Of a stretch of 64,000 nucleotides of DNA, positions 24,252 to 34,042 are shown piece by piece. Source of the DNA: Chryseobacterium sp. HSC-36S06 (GTDB lineage Bacteria; Bacteroidota; Bacteroidia; Flavobacteriales; Weeksellaceae). How positions within the stretch are numbered: the stretch's first letter is position 1; every line of letters begins with the position of its first letter. The notes beneath the pieces are model-generated. The model did not search any database. It was not told where the DNA came from and saw only the letters and a list, made by a program, of their open reading frames with translations. The stretch is taken from assembly GCF_024171485.1 (NCBI RefSeq), contig NZ_JALJZX010000004.1, positions 62,001-126,000 of the forward strand, read 5' to 3'. Position numbers and translations under genes: made by a program.

Positions 24252-25586
24252 TTACTTTTTCAATTCTTCTAAAAACTCATCGTGAGAGATTTTAGTCGCT
24301 TTTTTAGTTGCTTTCTCAAGGATTACATCTTTCAGTTTAGCCATTCCAACTTCTGCGGAAATCTGACGAACCTGTTCCTGATCTTTCAACATTTCAACAG
24401 CATATTTCTGAATTTCTTCATCAGATAAATGGTGGATTCCGTAGATTGCCAACTGGTTTTTTACCAACTGCTCAGCCTGAGAAAGGATATCAGCATACTC
24501 TAATTTAATCTCGTTATCATTCATCAGTTTTCCTTCTAGAATCTGGTATTTCAACTGATTTCTTTCAGCTTCCAGAACTTCTTTTGCATGATCTTCAGAC
24601 TTGATGTTTTCGTTGCTGAACATTAAGAATTTAACGAGGAAATTTTCAGGAAGCTTCACTTCTTCTTTTTCGTTGATCTGCTCAAGAACTTTGTTCACGA
24701 AATGAACATCTGCATTCTGCTGGAAATATTCATCCAATTCAGTTTTTACTTTTGCTTTCAGTTCGTCTTCAGACTTAATGGTTCCTTCGCCATACACTTT
24801 ATCGAATAAATCCTGGTTAAGTTCAGCTAAATCCAATCCGTAGAAATCTTTCACTTTCACTTCCAGCTGGTCGTGGTGAAGGTGCTCTACTTCCGCTTTA
24901 CTGAAACCTAATTCAGTTGCCAAAGTTTCGTTTTTCTCTAAATCTTCTTTAGAAACCTTTACAGATTCATCCATTTTCAAAGCTTTAACCAGGTTAAATG
25001 CTTCTTTTCTCTCTGCATTGATTACTACAGATTTTGGAGCGTGATTGTGCTCACCTTCTGCATTTTCTTCTACAACCTGGCTGATTTCAAGGGCTACGTG
25101 AGAATCATCTCCGATAACCTCTTGTGGAACCTGAGTTGCGAAACGCTTCTGCATATTTTCGATGCTTTGTCCGATTTCCTTGTCAGAAGCTTCAACCTGA
25201 TAATGCGGCGCCTCATATTTAGCCAAATCAATCGTGAAATCAGGCTCATAACCTACTTCAAAAGCAACAGAAAGCTGCTCTGCGTTCAGGTTAAGATCGT
25301 CTACCGGCTGCGGTACAGGCTGACCAACCAATCGAAGTTTGTTTTCGTTTACATAGTTATTTAACGCATCAGAAACCTGTTTGTTGATTTCTTCAAAGGC
25401 GATACCTGCTTCATACTGCTTTCTTACCATGCTCAACGGCACTTTTCCTTTTCTGAATCCTGGAACCTGTGCGTTTTTTGCATAATTGATCAGTTGTTTT
25501 TCAACTTTACCTTTGTAATCTGCTTTATCTATCGTAACTGTAAGTAACGCGCTTACTTCATCGTGGTTTGTCGCTGTAACGTTCAT
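24252..25586 (-). CDS. tig: Trigger factor chaperone
   Basis: A 444-residue ribosome-associated chaperone. The ribosome-binding signature is present as VPGFRKGKVPLSMVRKQYE near residue 40. The C-terminal helical chaperone domain is recognisable (KLPENFLVKFLM onward). The central PPIase (FKBP) domain is highly divergent: the usual GDxVxIDFxG and FIPGFE active-site motifs cannot be found, and a His-rich stretch (EGEHNHAPKS) sits there. It is therefore probably a chaperone without prolyl isomerase activity. No clpP/clpX follows. Confidence 0.92.
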   Translation of the reverse strand: MNVTATNHDEVSALLTVTIDKADYKGKVEKQLINYAKNAQVPGFRKGKVPLSMVRKQYEAGIAFEEINKQVSDALNNYVNENKLRLVGQPVPQPVDDLNLNAEQLSVAFEVGYEPDFTIDLAKYEAPHYQVEASDKEIGQSIENMQKRFATQVPQEVIGDDSHVALEISQVVEENAEGEHNHAPKSVVINAERKEAFNLVKALKMDESVKVSKEDLEKNETLATELGFSKAEVEHLHHDQLEVKVKDFYGLDLAELNQDLFDKVYGEGTIKSEDELKAKVKTELDEYFQQNADVHFVNKVLEQINEKEEVKLPENFLVKFLMFSNENIKSEDHAKEVLEAERNQLKYQILEGKLMNDNEIKLEYADILSQAEQLVKNQLAIYGIHHLSDEEIQKYAVEMLKDQEQVRQISAEVGMAKLKDVILEKATKKATKISHDEFLEELKK

Positions 25587-25611
25587 TGTTATGGTTTGAA
25601 ATTTTAGGTTG

Positions 25612-25619
25612 CAAAAATA
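25612..25619 (-). promoter_or_regulatory. -7 box of tig
   Basis: Minus-strand TATTTTTG, an exact TAnnTTTG match, 26 nt upstream of the start. Confidence 0.5.
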
Positions 25620-25766
25620 GTAAAAATTTATTAAAAGATTCTCGCTAAAAAATTATAAAAAATACTAAAAAAAATCATCTGCAATTAAGCAAATGATTTA
25701 TTCTTTGAAAACACCACAAATACACAATTACTGAAAATTAATCGTTTATTTGGGGCTGAAAAAATT

Positions 25767-26327
25767 TTAATGAAGATCTACAAGAGCATTCACATCGGTT
25801 TCGCCACCGGATGTTTGCCCTTGCTGGTTCTCTGCTGAAGGATAATTTTGGTTTACAGAAGTAGGAGTATGCACCAATTTGATGTTGGCTTTTCCTGTTG
25901 CTGAAACCGAATTGATTTTCCATTCAGTGCTTAATCCTACTTTGTTTCCATCAGTTCTTACCACATCATCCGAAGTCCGTTGCACGGTAACATCAGAATC
26001 AGAGAACTGGAACGTAATGAAATGCTCATCTTTTTCTTTAATAATATCGTTGTTTGCACTATGATAATGATCATCGTGTTTCACCTGGAAATCCAGTTTT
26101 ACAGCATACGTTGCGCCTACTTCCAGATGTAAATGCTTATCTGCAACGCCTCCGATATAATTTACGGTCTGAACATCCGAAGCATTATTTTTATTGGTTG
26201 CGGTAACCACCAATTTTTCTATGTCTTCGTGTTCATGAATGTCTTCAGGAATTTCATCGTTATTTCTACAAGAAAACAAGATAAACGCTGCAAATAAAAC
26301 TAAACTGATATTGAATAAATTTTTCAT
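25767..26327 (-). CDS. Histidine-rich lipoprotein linked to the TonB receptor
   Basis: A 186-residue lipoprotein with lipobox LFSC (Cys20). The mature part has a His/Asp/Glu-rich head (EDIHEHEDIEK), then DKHLHLEVGATYAVKLDF, VKHDDHYHSAN and EKDEHF, and ends GGETDVNALVDLH. It resembles proteins that flavobacterial annotation calls 'type 1 periplasmic binding fold', which sit directly downstream of TonB receptors, as this one does (gap 56 nt). The many His side chains suggest metal capture, most likely zinc or copper. This is inference from composition and position. Confidence 0.75.
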   Translation of the reverse strand: MKNLFNISLVLFAAFILFSCRNNDEIPEDIHEHEDIEKLVVTATNKNNASDVQTVNYIGGVADKHLHLEVGATYAVKLDFQVKHDDHYHSANNDIIKEKDEHFITFQFSDSDVTVQRTSDDVVRTDGNKVGLSTEWKINSVSATGKANIKLVHTPTSVNQNYPSAENQQGQTSGGETDVNALVDLH

Positions 26328-26383
26328 TTTTTTAAATTTTTTAAAGGTTAATTGTTCTTATTATTGATTAAATAAGATTTTTA

Positions 26384-28765
26384 TTAAAATTTGAATTGAA
26401 CCGTTGCCACGAAATTTCGTCCCGGTTCCGGCATGAAATACCTCAATCTGTTGAGATACTCTTTGTAATGGGTATTAAAAATATTGTTGACTCTGAAATT
26501 GATGTTCATATTTTTTAATACATTAAATCCAAAAGCCGCATTGAAAATTGAATATGACTCCGGCGTAGCGCTGTAATCAATTTCTCGGGTAACCAAAGTA
26601 CCGTTCTCGATGAAATCTACATTTTGGTTTCGAATCGGATATCTTTTCTGCTGAAATACCGTTTCGTTTTCCAACTTTACAAAAAGGTTTCCCCATTTTT
26701 CAGATTTCCATTCTATAGCATTTCTCCAACTTGTAGGCATCATTAAGATTAAAGGTTCCTGATTTCCCAAGTCGTCACCGCGCAATGCACTGAAGGAGGA
26801 ATTCAACTTCAACAGATCGGTAAACCGCAATTCTGCATCAGCATCAACTCCGAAAATTCTCGCTTTGATTTGCTGATAACTCCACACCACAAAAACACCT
26901 CTGTTCGTAGACTTCACACCGGTTGGGATCTGGTTTATAAACGAATCCGAAAACATGAGATAAGGATTAATTTCGAAAGACAATCCTTTCAAAAAATCCA
27001 CTTTTGCGATGGTAGAAAAATTAAGATGGCTGATGCTTTCTTTTTTCATGTCCAACGCACCTTCTTCCATAATCGCAGCAGAATGGTGTAGCCCGTCAGC
27101 AAACAGTTCCGCAGCATTCGGAGCGCGTTCTGCCCGGGAAAAATTGAGTTTGAAATTCCAATTCTTACTTAAATGATAATTGAAACCCACATTTCCCGAA
27201 AAATTATGATAATCCAAGACAGGACGTGTCAAAACCCGGCTATCGCTTTCTTTCACGAAGAAATCCGGAAAAAGATTCGCATATTTTTCCCAAACGGATG
27301 CGTCATAATATTTATAGGCATCATATCGGTTGAAATCGTATCTCGCACCGGCCTCCGCATTCAGCTGATCATTGATTTGGAATTTGAAAACCGAAAAAAT
27401 TCCGGCATCGTATCGGTAATAATCAGGAATCAAACGTCTTGCTTGGGTCGCCGGATTAGGGAAATTATCCTGTATTCCACCAGAAATTCCGCTTTCGATG
27501 TTCCATGTTCCTCTTTCCAAAAGATGCGTCAAACTTGCATTATGAGTAACCAGGCGTAAATCCATCGAAGGCGTTTCGCTCAAATCACCTTTTCGGATGT
27601 CGTATTCTTTTCTGCTGTTCAACTGAAAACTATACTGAAGAGAGATTTTCCCGATATTCAAAAACCTTTTATATGCAGAAATTTTTGCCAAATGATGACT
27701 CACCTCCTGCTTAGGATTTTCGATATCATAGCTGAATTCATCCAAAAAATAAGGCTGCCCAAAATTGATGGCTTTATAAAAATCTTCCGGACCACCAAGA
27801 TGCGCTCCCTTGAAAATCCCGAATTCCTGCTGAATTCCGCTGTACAAAACATCAAAACCCTGCTTGAAAGCATGATTTCCGAAAGAAAAATCAAAAGAAC
27901 CAATTTCCGCTCCCGTGTTTTGCAGCGTATGGTGCGGAATGTACTGATCGCCCAACTTTTTATAGGATCCGCCAGACTTTACAAACCACTTGTTCTCCCA
28001 GACTTTAGTTACATCTGCAGCAACCTCGCCTCCTTTACCGTTCGATATTCCGGAGAATCTCAGACGCCCGAAAATCGTGTCTTTCCTGAGTGTAATTGCC
28101 GGTTCCAAAACCACAACGCCGCCCACACTTTCGTTACCATATTTCAATGCCGAAGCACCTTTTACAACATCAATATGTTCCACCATATTCACATCAACAT
28201 TCGGTGCATGCTCCACTCCCCATTCCTGTTCCGCCATTTTTACACCATTGTTCATGATAGCAACCCGCGTTCCGTACAGCCCATGAATAACGGGTTTCGA
28301 AATATTGTTTCCCGTCTTTAAAGCCGTTACTCCCGAGATTCCGGTGAGTAGATTTCCGAGATTTTCCGTGGAATTGCGTTCGATTTCTTCTTTGCTTAAA
28401 GTTTTAATAAGAACCGAACCCTCTTTTTTATGGATGGCGTGAATTTTCACGGTTTCAATTTCGGAAATATGATGTTCCAGATTCAGGGTAATTTCCAGAT
28501 GTTTATCCACAACAATTTCCTCAGAAAGGTTTTGGCAATCCGGATGTGAAGCCAACAAGGTGTACGTTCCTTTTTTAATGGATTTAAAAACAAAATTGCC
28601 GTTTTCGTCGGAAGTTTCGGTTTCATTTCCGATTTTGATTGCTGCGTTTTTCAAAGGGATTTTATCATGAAAATCGATGATTTTGCCCCGAACTACGAAC
28701 GTTTTTTGCGCACTGACGATTGTTAGTCCAAAAAAGACCAACAAGAAATTGAATAAAAATTTCAT
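26384..28765 (-). CDS. TonB-dependent outer-membrane receptor with CarboxypepD-like N-domain
   Basis: A 793-residue receptor. It has a signal peptide (about residues 1-19), a carboxypeptidase-regulatory-like beta-sandwich (VVRGKIIDFHDKIPLKNAAIKIG, residues 24-105), a plug domain (NLGNLLTGISGVTALKTG, KPVIHGLYGTRVAIMNNGVKMAEQEWG, VVKGASALKYGNESVGGVVV), and a 22-strand barrel ending in the aromatic VATVQFKF. The plug pattern KPxIxGLxGxRVxxxNNGxxxxxQEWG...HAP resembles ZnuD-type zinc receptors. With His-rich neighbours, a metal substrate is likely but unproven. Confidence 0.9.
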   Translation of the reverse strand: MKFLFNFLLVFFGLTIVSAQKTFVVRGKIIDFHDKIPLKNAAIKIGNETETSDENGNFVFKSIKKGTYTLLASHPDCQNLSEEIVVDKHLEITLNLEHHISEIETVKIHAIHKKEGSVLIKTLSKEEIERNSTENLGNLLTGISGVTALKTGNNISKPVIHGLYGTRVAIMNNGVKMAEQEWGVEHAPNVDVNMVEHIDVVKGASALKYGNESVGGVVVLEPAITLRKDTIFGRLRFSGISNGKGGEVAADVTKVWENKWFVKSGGSYKKLGDQYIPHHTLQNTGAEIGSFDFSFGNHAFKQGFDVLYSGIQQEFGIFKGAHLGGPEDFYKAINFGQPYFLDEFSYDIENPKQEVSHHLAKISAYKRFLNIGKISLQYSFQLNSRKEYDIRKGDLSETPSMDLRLVTHNASLTHLLERGTWNIESGISGGIQDNFPNPATQARRLIPDYYRYDAGIFSVFKFQINDQLNAEAGARYDFNRYDAYKYYDASVWEKYANLFPDFFVKESDSRVLTRPVLDYHNFSGNVGFNYHLSKNWNFKLNFSRAERAPNAAELFADGLHHSAAIMEEGALDMKKESISHLNFSTIAKVDFLKGLSFEINPYLMFSDSFINQIPTGVKSTNRGVFVVWSYQQIKARIFGVDADAELRFTDLLKLNSSFSALRGDDLGNQEPLILMMPTSWRNAIEWKSEKWGNLFVKLENETVFQQKRYPIRNQNVDFIENGTLVTREIDYSATPESYSIFNAAFGFNVLKNMNINFRVNNIFNTHYKEYLNRLRYFMPEPGRNFVATVQFKF

Positions 28766-28856
28766 TGAATTAATTTAAGTATTAAATAAATACATAAAGC
28801 CGTTAAGACTTGCAAATCAAATCTTTAGCGTTTCATTTTCAAGAAAATGATTTTAA

Positions 28857-29213
28857 TTAAATGCAATTTGCGGGCGGACCCCGGAGCTGAATATAAAGGA
28901 ATACCAGAGAAGAGAATCTCTGTTTGTAGGCGAAAATCTGTTGACGAAATTCAACAAATTTCTTTGTTGACAATGCGAAACCCTCAGGAATCAGGGTGTA
29001 CCCATCATGAAGAAGATGACAGGAAAGACAGTCGCTGAATTCCTGAGCAAAATGACCTTTTGAATACGTCTTTTCAGACTTCTTGAAATTGAAATCTTTA
29101 AAAACCTCACCACTTCCGTGATTGTGAAAATTCTGAGAGAACAAAGCCACAAACAAATACAAAACTGCAAAAATTACAGCTGCTGTATGTCGGTATGTTC
29201 TCAATTTCCACAT
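28857..29213 (-). CDS. Small membrane protein with CxxCH motif, upstream of the TonB receptor
   Basis: A 118-residue protein with one N-terminal membrane segment (residues 10-26) and a mature part holding HNH (30-32), CLSCH (62-66) and a further His at 69. The C-terminus has the RGPPA motif that often ends short DUF2946-like proteins next to TonB metal receptors. The CxxCH could bind metal; a single CxxCH could also be a haem c site, but nothing else supports a cytochrome. It is followed by the receptor after 91 nt, so it probably heads a three-gene operon. Its promoter predicts a leaderless mRNA. Confidence 0.65.
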   Translation of the reverse strand: MWKLRTYRHTAAVIFAVLYLFVALFSQNFHNHGSGEVFKDFNFKKSEKTYSKGHFAQEFSDCLSCHLLHDGYTLIPEGFALSTKKFVEFRQQIFAYKQRFSSLVFLYIQLRGPPANCI

Positions 29214-29217
29214 TTCG

Positions 29218-29225
29218 CAAAAGTA
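29218..29225 (-). promoter_or_regulatory. -7 box of the metal-uptake-like operon (predicted leaderless)
   Basis: Minus-strand TACTTTTG, an exact TAnnTTTG match that ends 4 nt before the ATG at 29213. Confidence 0.45.
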
Positions 29226-29323
29226 ATAAATATTTTAAGACCGGAAAACAAAGTGTGCAGTTTCAGGCCATTCTTGGTGACAAAATTAATTTTCGCTCAT
29301 TTCCCAAAACTGTTAAATGTTAG

Positions 29324-29336
29324 GTCAATATTTGAC
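29324..29336. promoter_or_regulatory. Palindrome upstream of pfkA
   Basis: GTCAA-TAT-TTGAC, a perfect 5-3-5 inverted repeat centred about 30 nt before the predicted pfkA transcription start. A regulator site is possible; no factor can be named. Confidence 0.3.
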
Positions 29337-29346
29337 GGAGATTTTG

Positions 29347-29354
29347 TAAATTTG
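29347..29354 (+). promoter_or_regulatory. -7 box of pfkA
   Basis: TAAATTTG, an exact TAnnTTTG match 17 nt upstream of the ATG at 29372. Confidence 0.5.
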
Positions 29355-29371
29355 TGCTGAAAATTTTATAT

Positions 29372-30358
29372 ATGGAAGAAAGTGCAGTAAAAAAGATAGC
29401 GGTTTTCACCTCAGGTGGTGATGCTCCGGGGATGAACGCCGCATTAAGAGCGGTAGTAAGAACTGCAAGTCACTTTAAAATAGAATGTTACGGTGTAAGA
29501 GAAGGCTACAACGGTCTTATTCATGATGATTTTACGAAAATGGGGCCACGATCGGTGAAGAATATCATCGGAGCCGGCGGTACCATCCTGAGATCAGCCA
29601 GATCTTTGGAATTCAAGACAAAGGAAGGCCGCCAAAAAGCGTACGACAATTTAGTAAAACGCGGAATCGACGGATTGGTTTGCATCGGTGGCGACGGAAC
29701 TTTCACCGGTGCTAAAGTATTTAACGAAGAATTCGGAATCAAAGTAATCGGTATTCCTGGGACCATCGACAACGATATTTTCGGAACAGATAATACCATT
29801 GGTTACGATACTGCGCTGAATACTGCCATGGATGCGATTGACAAAATCCGTGATACAGCAACATCCCACAACAGAGTATTTTTTGTTGAAGTAATGGGTC
29901 GCGATGCCGGTTTTATTGCTTTAAACAGCGGTCTCGCAACGGGTGCGGTAGACATTCTGATTCCAGAAAGAAAAGACAGCATTGATGATCTTTTCGAAAC
30001 TTTTGAAAGAGCAGAAAAAGCAGGAAAATCCTCAAGTATTGTAGTGGTTGCAGAAGGTGAAAAATTAGGCAGCATTTACGATTTAGCGAAAGCAACCAAA
30101 GCAGGATTCCCGGATTACGATATCCGCGTGGCGATTCTTGGACATATCCAGCGCGGAGGTTCCCCAAGCTGTGCCGACAGGGTTTTAGCGAGCCGGTTAG
30201 GTTACGGAGCTGTTGTCGGGTTAATGGCTGGAAAAACCAATATGATGGCCGGAATGCAGTCGAATACGATGGTGTACACGCCTTTCGAAGAAGCTATTAA
30301 AAAACACAACGAAATTGATCAGGATTTACTTCAACTGTCAGAAATACTGGCGATTTAA
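29372..30358 (+). CDS. pfkA: ATP-dependent 6-phosphofructokinase
   Basis: A 328-residue glycolytic enzyme that phosphorylates fructose 6-phosphate. Motifs: FTSGGDAPGMNAALRAVVR (ATP binding; Gly after GGD favours ATP over pyrophosphate), IGGDGTFTGA, PGTIDNDIFGTDNTIGYDTA with the catalytic Asp, EVMGRDAGFIAL and GHIQRGGSP. The ATG at 29372 gives the usual N-terminus; a GTG six codons earlier lies in the promoter. The gap gene follows after 61 nt, so the two glycolytic genes are probably one transcript. Confidence 0.97.
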   Translation: MEESAVKKIAVFTSGGDAPGMNAALRAVVRTASHFKIECYGVREGYNGLIHDDFTKMGPRSVKNIIGAGGTILRSARSLEFKTKEGRQKAYDNLVKRGIDGLVCIGGDGTFTGAKVFNEEFGIKVIGIPGTIDNDIFGTDNTIGYDTALNTAMDAIDKIRDTATSHNRVFFVEVMGRDAGFIALNSGLATGAVDILIPERKDSIDDLFETFERAEKAGKSSSIVVVAEGEKLGSIYDLAKATKAGFPDYDIRVAILGHIQRGGSPSCADRVLASRLGYGAVVGLMAGKTNMMAGMQSNTMVYTPFEEAIKKHNEIDQDLLQLSEILAI

Positions 30359-30401
30359 GAGATATGAACCTATCATTAAAAAAGAGTTAAACTTTAAATA
30401 A

Positions 30402-31424
<1,023 letters not shown>

Positions 31425-31447
31425 GAACGAACTTTTCATAAAAATAA

Positions 31448-31477
31448 AAAACCTCTCAATTAGGGAGGTTTTTTTAT
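31448..31477. terminator. Bidirectional terminator
   Basis: A 10-bp stem with one G-T pair (31448-31457 with 31463-31472; core ACCTCT/GGGAGGT) flanked by A and T runs, between convergent gap and the helicase gene. Confidence 0.88.
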
Positions 31478-31487
31478 GATTTTTAGA

Positions 31488-32630
31488 TTAAAATCCGTGA
31501 AGATTAATGTCTTCCGTTCTGATCAGTTCTACCCTTTTTCCCATCTTTTTCTGGATGACGCGAAAGTGCTGCAGTTCATCATCAGTAAGTATGGTAATTG
31601 CAGTTCCGGATTCCAAAGCACGACCGGTTCTTCCGATTCTGTGAACATAATCAAGCGGTGAACGCGGGAGTTCGTAATTGATAACGTATTCCAACGAGTC
31701 AATATGAATTCCACGACCGATAAGATCTGTCGCTACAAGGATTTGAGTTTCCCCTTCTTTAAAATCGCGTAGATTTCCTGTTCTGGAACCCTGGGATTTC
31801 TTTCCGTGAACAGCCGTTGCAGGGATTTTATTTTTCTTAAGTTTTTCAGCCAGATTATCGGCACTTCTCGTAGACGAGGTAAAAACCAAAGCCTGCTTGA
31901 TGTTTTTTTCTTTAATCAGATAGCGTAAAAAAGGACCTTTTCTTTCTTCGGTGACATGATAGGCAAGCTGTGTAATCTTATCGAGATCTACCTCTTCCGC
32001 CTTAATTTCTACAAGAACAGGATTGATGGTCAAACGTTTTTTGATTTCTTCCACTTTATCATTTAAAGTTGCGGAAAATAAAACCGTCTGTTTTTTTGAA
32101 GGCATCATCGCGAAGAGTTTGTTCATCTCTTCTTCAAATCCTAACTGGAACATTTTGTCGGCTTCATCAATGACCAGATTCGTAATTTGGGAAATACTTA
32201 AAGCTTTATGCTCAATTAAATCAAGCAGTCTTCCCGGCGTTGCCACCAAAATCTCTACACCGAACATGCCTTTCATTTGCGGATTAATCGAAACTCCGCC
32301 ATAAACCGCCATGGTTCTGATTTCCCTTTTCAGGTTTTCTGTAAAAGCTCTGAAAACCTCATCAATCTGAATGACAAGTTCCCGCGTCGGAGCCAAAACC
32401 AAAATCTGGATATTCCGATCTTTTTTCACCTCCTCATTCTGGAGTTTTTCCAGAATCGGCATTACAAAACACGCGGTTTTACCGGAACCAGTTTGTGCAA
32501 TTCCCATTAAATCTTTTCCCGCCAAAATCACCGGGATGGTTTGTTCCTGTATCGGAAAAGGTTTCAGAAACCCTAATTTTTTTACAGATTTAATGATATT
32601 GTGTGACAGTCCTAGAGATTCGAAAGACAT
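31488..32630 (-). CDS. DEAD-box RNA helicase (RhlE-like)
   Basis: A 380-residue helicase core without long extensions. Motifs in order: Q motif (GFLKPFPIQEQTIP), AQTGSGKT, PTRELVIQI, TPGRLLD, DEAD (VIDEADKMF), SAT, then the second RecA domain with VFTSSTRSADNL, ATDLIGRGI and HRIGRTGR. It unwinds short RNA duplexes in ribosome assembly or RNA decay, often at low temperature. The start at 32630 matches the family. The short C-terminus after motif VI lacks the basic tail of many RhlE proteins. Confidence 0.94.
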   Translation of the reverse strand: MSFESLGLSHNIIKSVKKLGFLKPFPIQEQTIPVILAGKDLMGIAQTGSGKTACFVMPILEKLQNEEVKKDRNIQILVLAPTRELVIQIDEVFRAFTENLKREIRTMAVYGGVSINPQMKGMFGVEILVATPGRLLDLIEHKALSISQITNLVIDEADKMFQLGFEEEMNKLFAMMPSKKQTVLFSATLNDKVEEIKKRLTINPVLVEIKAEEVDLDKITQLAYHVTEERKGPFLRYLIKEKNIKQALVFTSSTRSADNLAEKLKKNKIPATAVHGKKSQGSRTGNLRDFKEGETQILVATDLIGRGIHIDSLEYVINYELPRSPLDYVHRIGRTGRALESGTAITILTDDELQHFRVIQKKMGKRVELIRTEDINLHGF

Positions 32631-32649
32631 AATTTCTATTTTAATTCTG

Positions 32650-32657
32650 CAAAGATA
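32650..32657 (-). promoter_or_regulatory. -7 box of the helicase gene
   Basis: Minus-strand TATCTTTG, an exact TAnnTTTG match 20 nt upstream of the start. Confidence 0.5.
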
Positions 32658-32785
32658 ATCTATTCGCCACAGCATTCTACATTTTCGCAATACTGGACTT
32701 TCGACTCAATATTTCTTACCTTTAATGGCTTAAAGATTGTAATTCTTATCTATTTTATGAATTGAATTCCTTAACTCCAATTAAA

Positions 32786-33991
32786 ATGAAGACTGAACCC
32801 AGATTTCACAACGCTCCGCATTTCAAAAACTTTTGGGAAAAAGGCAATGGAAAAGAACTTATTGACTGGGCAGATTTTAAACCTGATATCAATAACTTTG
32901 GAAAATTTTCATTTCTCTATCATCAGGTTGATGAGCTTGGTGACGATGCGGTACGAGCAACCTATCTGAAACTTCCTTATCCGCAGGCGAGTGCATTAGT
33001 TAAGCAATATTCGGCTATAAAAATTACTGAACCCGGTAATGCACCCGAGAGTTTGAAGAACCTCTTCCTCCAGATGCAGGAAGTTCCGGCCTGGTTCAAT
33101 GAAAACTTAGCAAATATCGGTGCCAGATTATGCATGAGAAGCGGAACGAATGCTTTGATTGTACTGCGGGATTTCGTGCTCATGGGCGGTTACGATTACG
33201 CATACCTCAACAAACCTTTAATTTTCACCGGCGCGCTTAAAAAAGGTGCGGTAAAACGCCTGAAAGACACGCTTGAATTTTGGGTTTATGTGACTCGTGA
33301 AGATGCACTGAAAGTGAATTCTGAGGCATATCAGCTCATTGTAAGAACGAGGCTCATGCACTCCTACGCCCGATTGAAGATCAAGGAAAAAGGACAGAAC
33401 TGGGAGTACGAAAAATGGGGTGAACCGATTAATTCGTGGGATATGATTGCAACTTACACCGGCTTCAGCCTGGTTCTGATGCAGGGATTGAAAAAGCTCA
33501 GTGTTAAAATTTCTGAAGAAGAGGAAGACGGGGTCTTTCATCTATGGAAATATATCGGTTATCTCCTTGGAATCCCGGCTGAATTTCTTCCGGAAAATAA
33601 ACAGCAAGCGGTAGAACATCTTTATATGTGGAGTTCTTTGCAGGATAAAGGCGATGAGGATTCAGTTCATTTGGCTAAAGCATTGCTGGATGAAAACCTG
33701 GAAAATACCATTTACAGGTATCCGTTTCAGCGCAAACTGCTGCTGAATTTGCACCAAAGCATGAACTGGTTTTTGCTTGATAAGGATATTAATGAAAGAC
33801 TTCAGATTCCAAAAGTTGCCATCACTTCTGTTTTTCCCCGGTTCATCATTAAAGCCAACCAAATCGCGGAGCAGATTTTTAAACTGGACAATGAGAAAAA
33901 ATACAGAAAACTGGTTGAAATAGGAAACCGTGACCAGATGAAGGTTCTGGAGGACTACATCAAACACACGCCGAAAGATTTTCAGTACTAA
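32786..33991 (+). CDS. Oxygenase MpaB family protein (DUF2236)
   Basis: A 401-residue, mainly helical protein fitting the ER-bound oxygenase MpaB/latex-clearing-protein superfamily (DUF2236). Recognisable parts include GYDYAYLNKPLIFTGAL, FWVYVTREDAL, VRTRLMHSYARLKIKEKG with the family's RxxH near residue 195, and KYIGYLLGIPAEFLPEN. Characterised relatives bind haem b and cleave isoprenoid double bonds with O2. No signal peptide is present. The substrate is unknown. ATG at 32786 is chosen over an upstream TTG. It is a single gene with a terminator. Confidence 0.85.
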   Translation: MKTEPRFHNAPHFKNFWEKGNGKELIDWADFKPDINNFGKFSFLYHQVDELGDDAVRATYLKLPYPQASALVKQYSAIKITEPGNAPESLKNLFLQMQEVPAWFNENLANIGARLCMRSGTNALIVLRDFVLMGGYDYAYLNKPLIFTGALKKGAVKRLKDTLEFWVYVTREDALKVNSEAYQLIVRTRLMHSYARLKIKEKGQNWEYEKWGEPINSWDMIATYTGFSLVLMQGLKKLSVKISEEEEDGVFHLWKYIGYLLGIPAEFLPENKQQAVEHLYMWSSLQDKGDEDSVHLAKALLDENLENTIYRYPFQRKLLLNLHQSMNWFLLDKDINERLQIPKVAITSVFPRFIIKANQIAEQIFKLDNEKKYRKLVEIGNRDQMKVLEDYIKHTPKDFQY

Positions 33992-33992
33992 A

Positions 33993-34021
33993 AAACGGTC
34001 CGCAATTATTGCGGACCGTTT
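33993..34021. terminator. Bidirectional terminator
   Basis: A 12-bp perfect stem AAACGGTCCGCA/TGCGGACCGTTT with loop ATTAT between the convergent MpaB and amylase genes. Confidence 0.88.
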
Positions 34022-34042
34022 CTGTTTTATATTCTCAGATGA

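Noticed and set aside
27692-28321. A 209-codon plus-strand open frame inside the TonB receptor gene.
   Set aside because: It is entirely antisense to a well-supported receptor with intact motifs, and its translation has no recognisable domain. It is a shadow of the receptor's codon bias.
28857-29213. CxxCH small protein as a c-type cytochrome.
   Set aside because: A single CLSCH in a small protein with HNH nearby and next to a TonB receptor fits metal handling better, and no Met ligand or cytochrome fold is visible.
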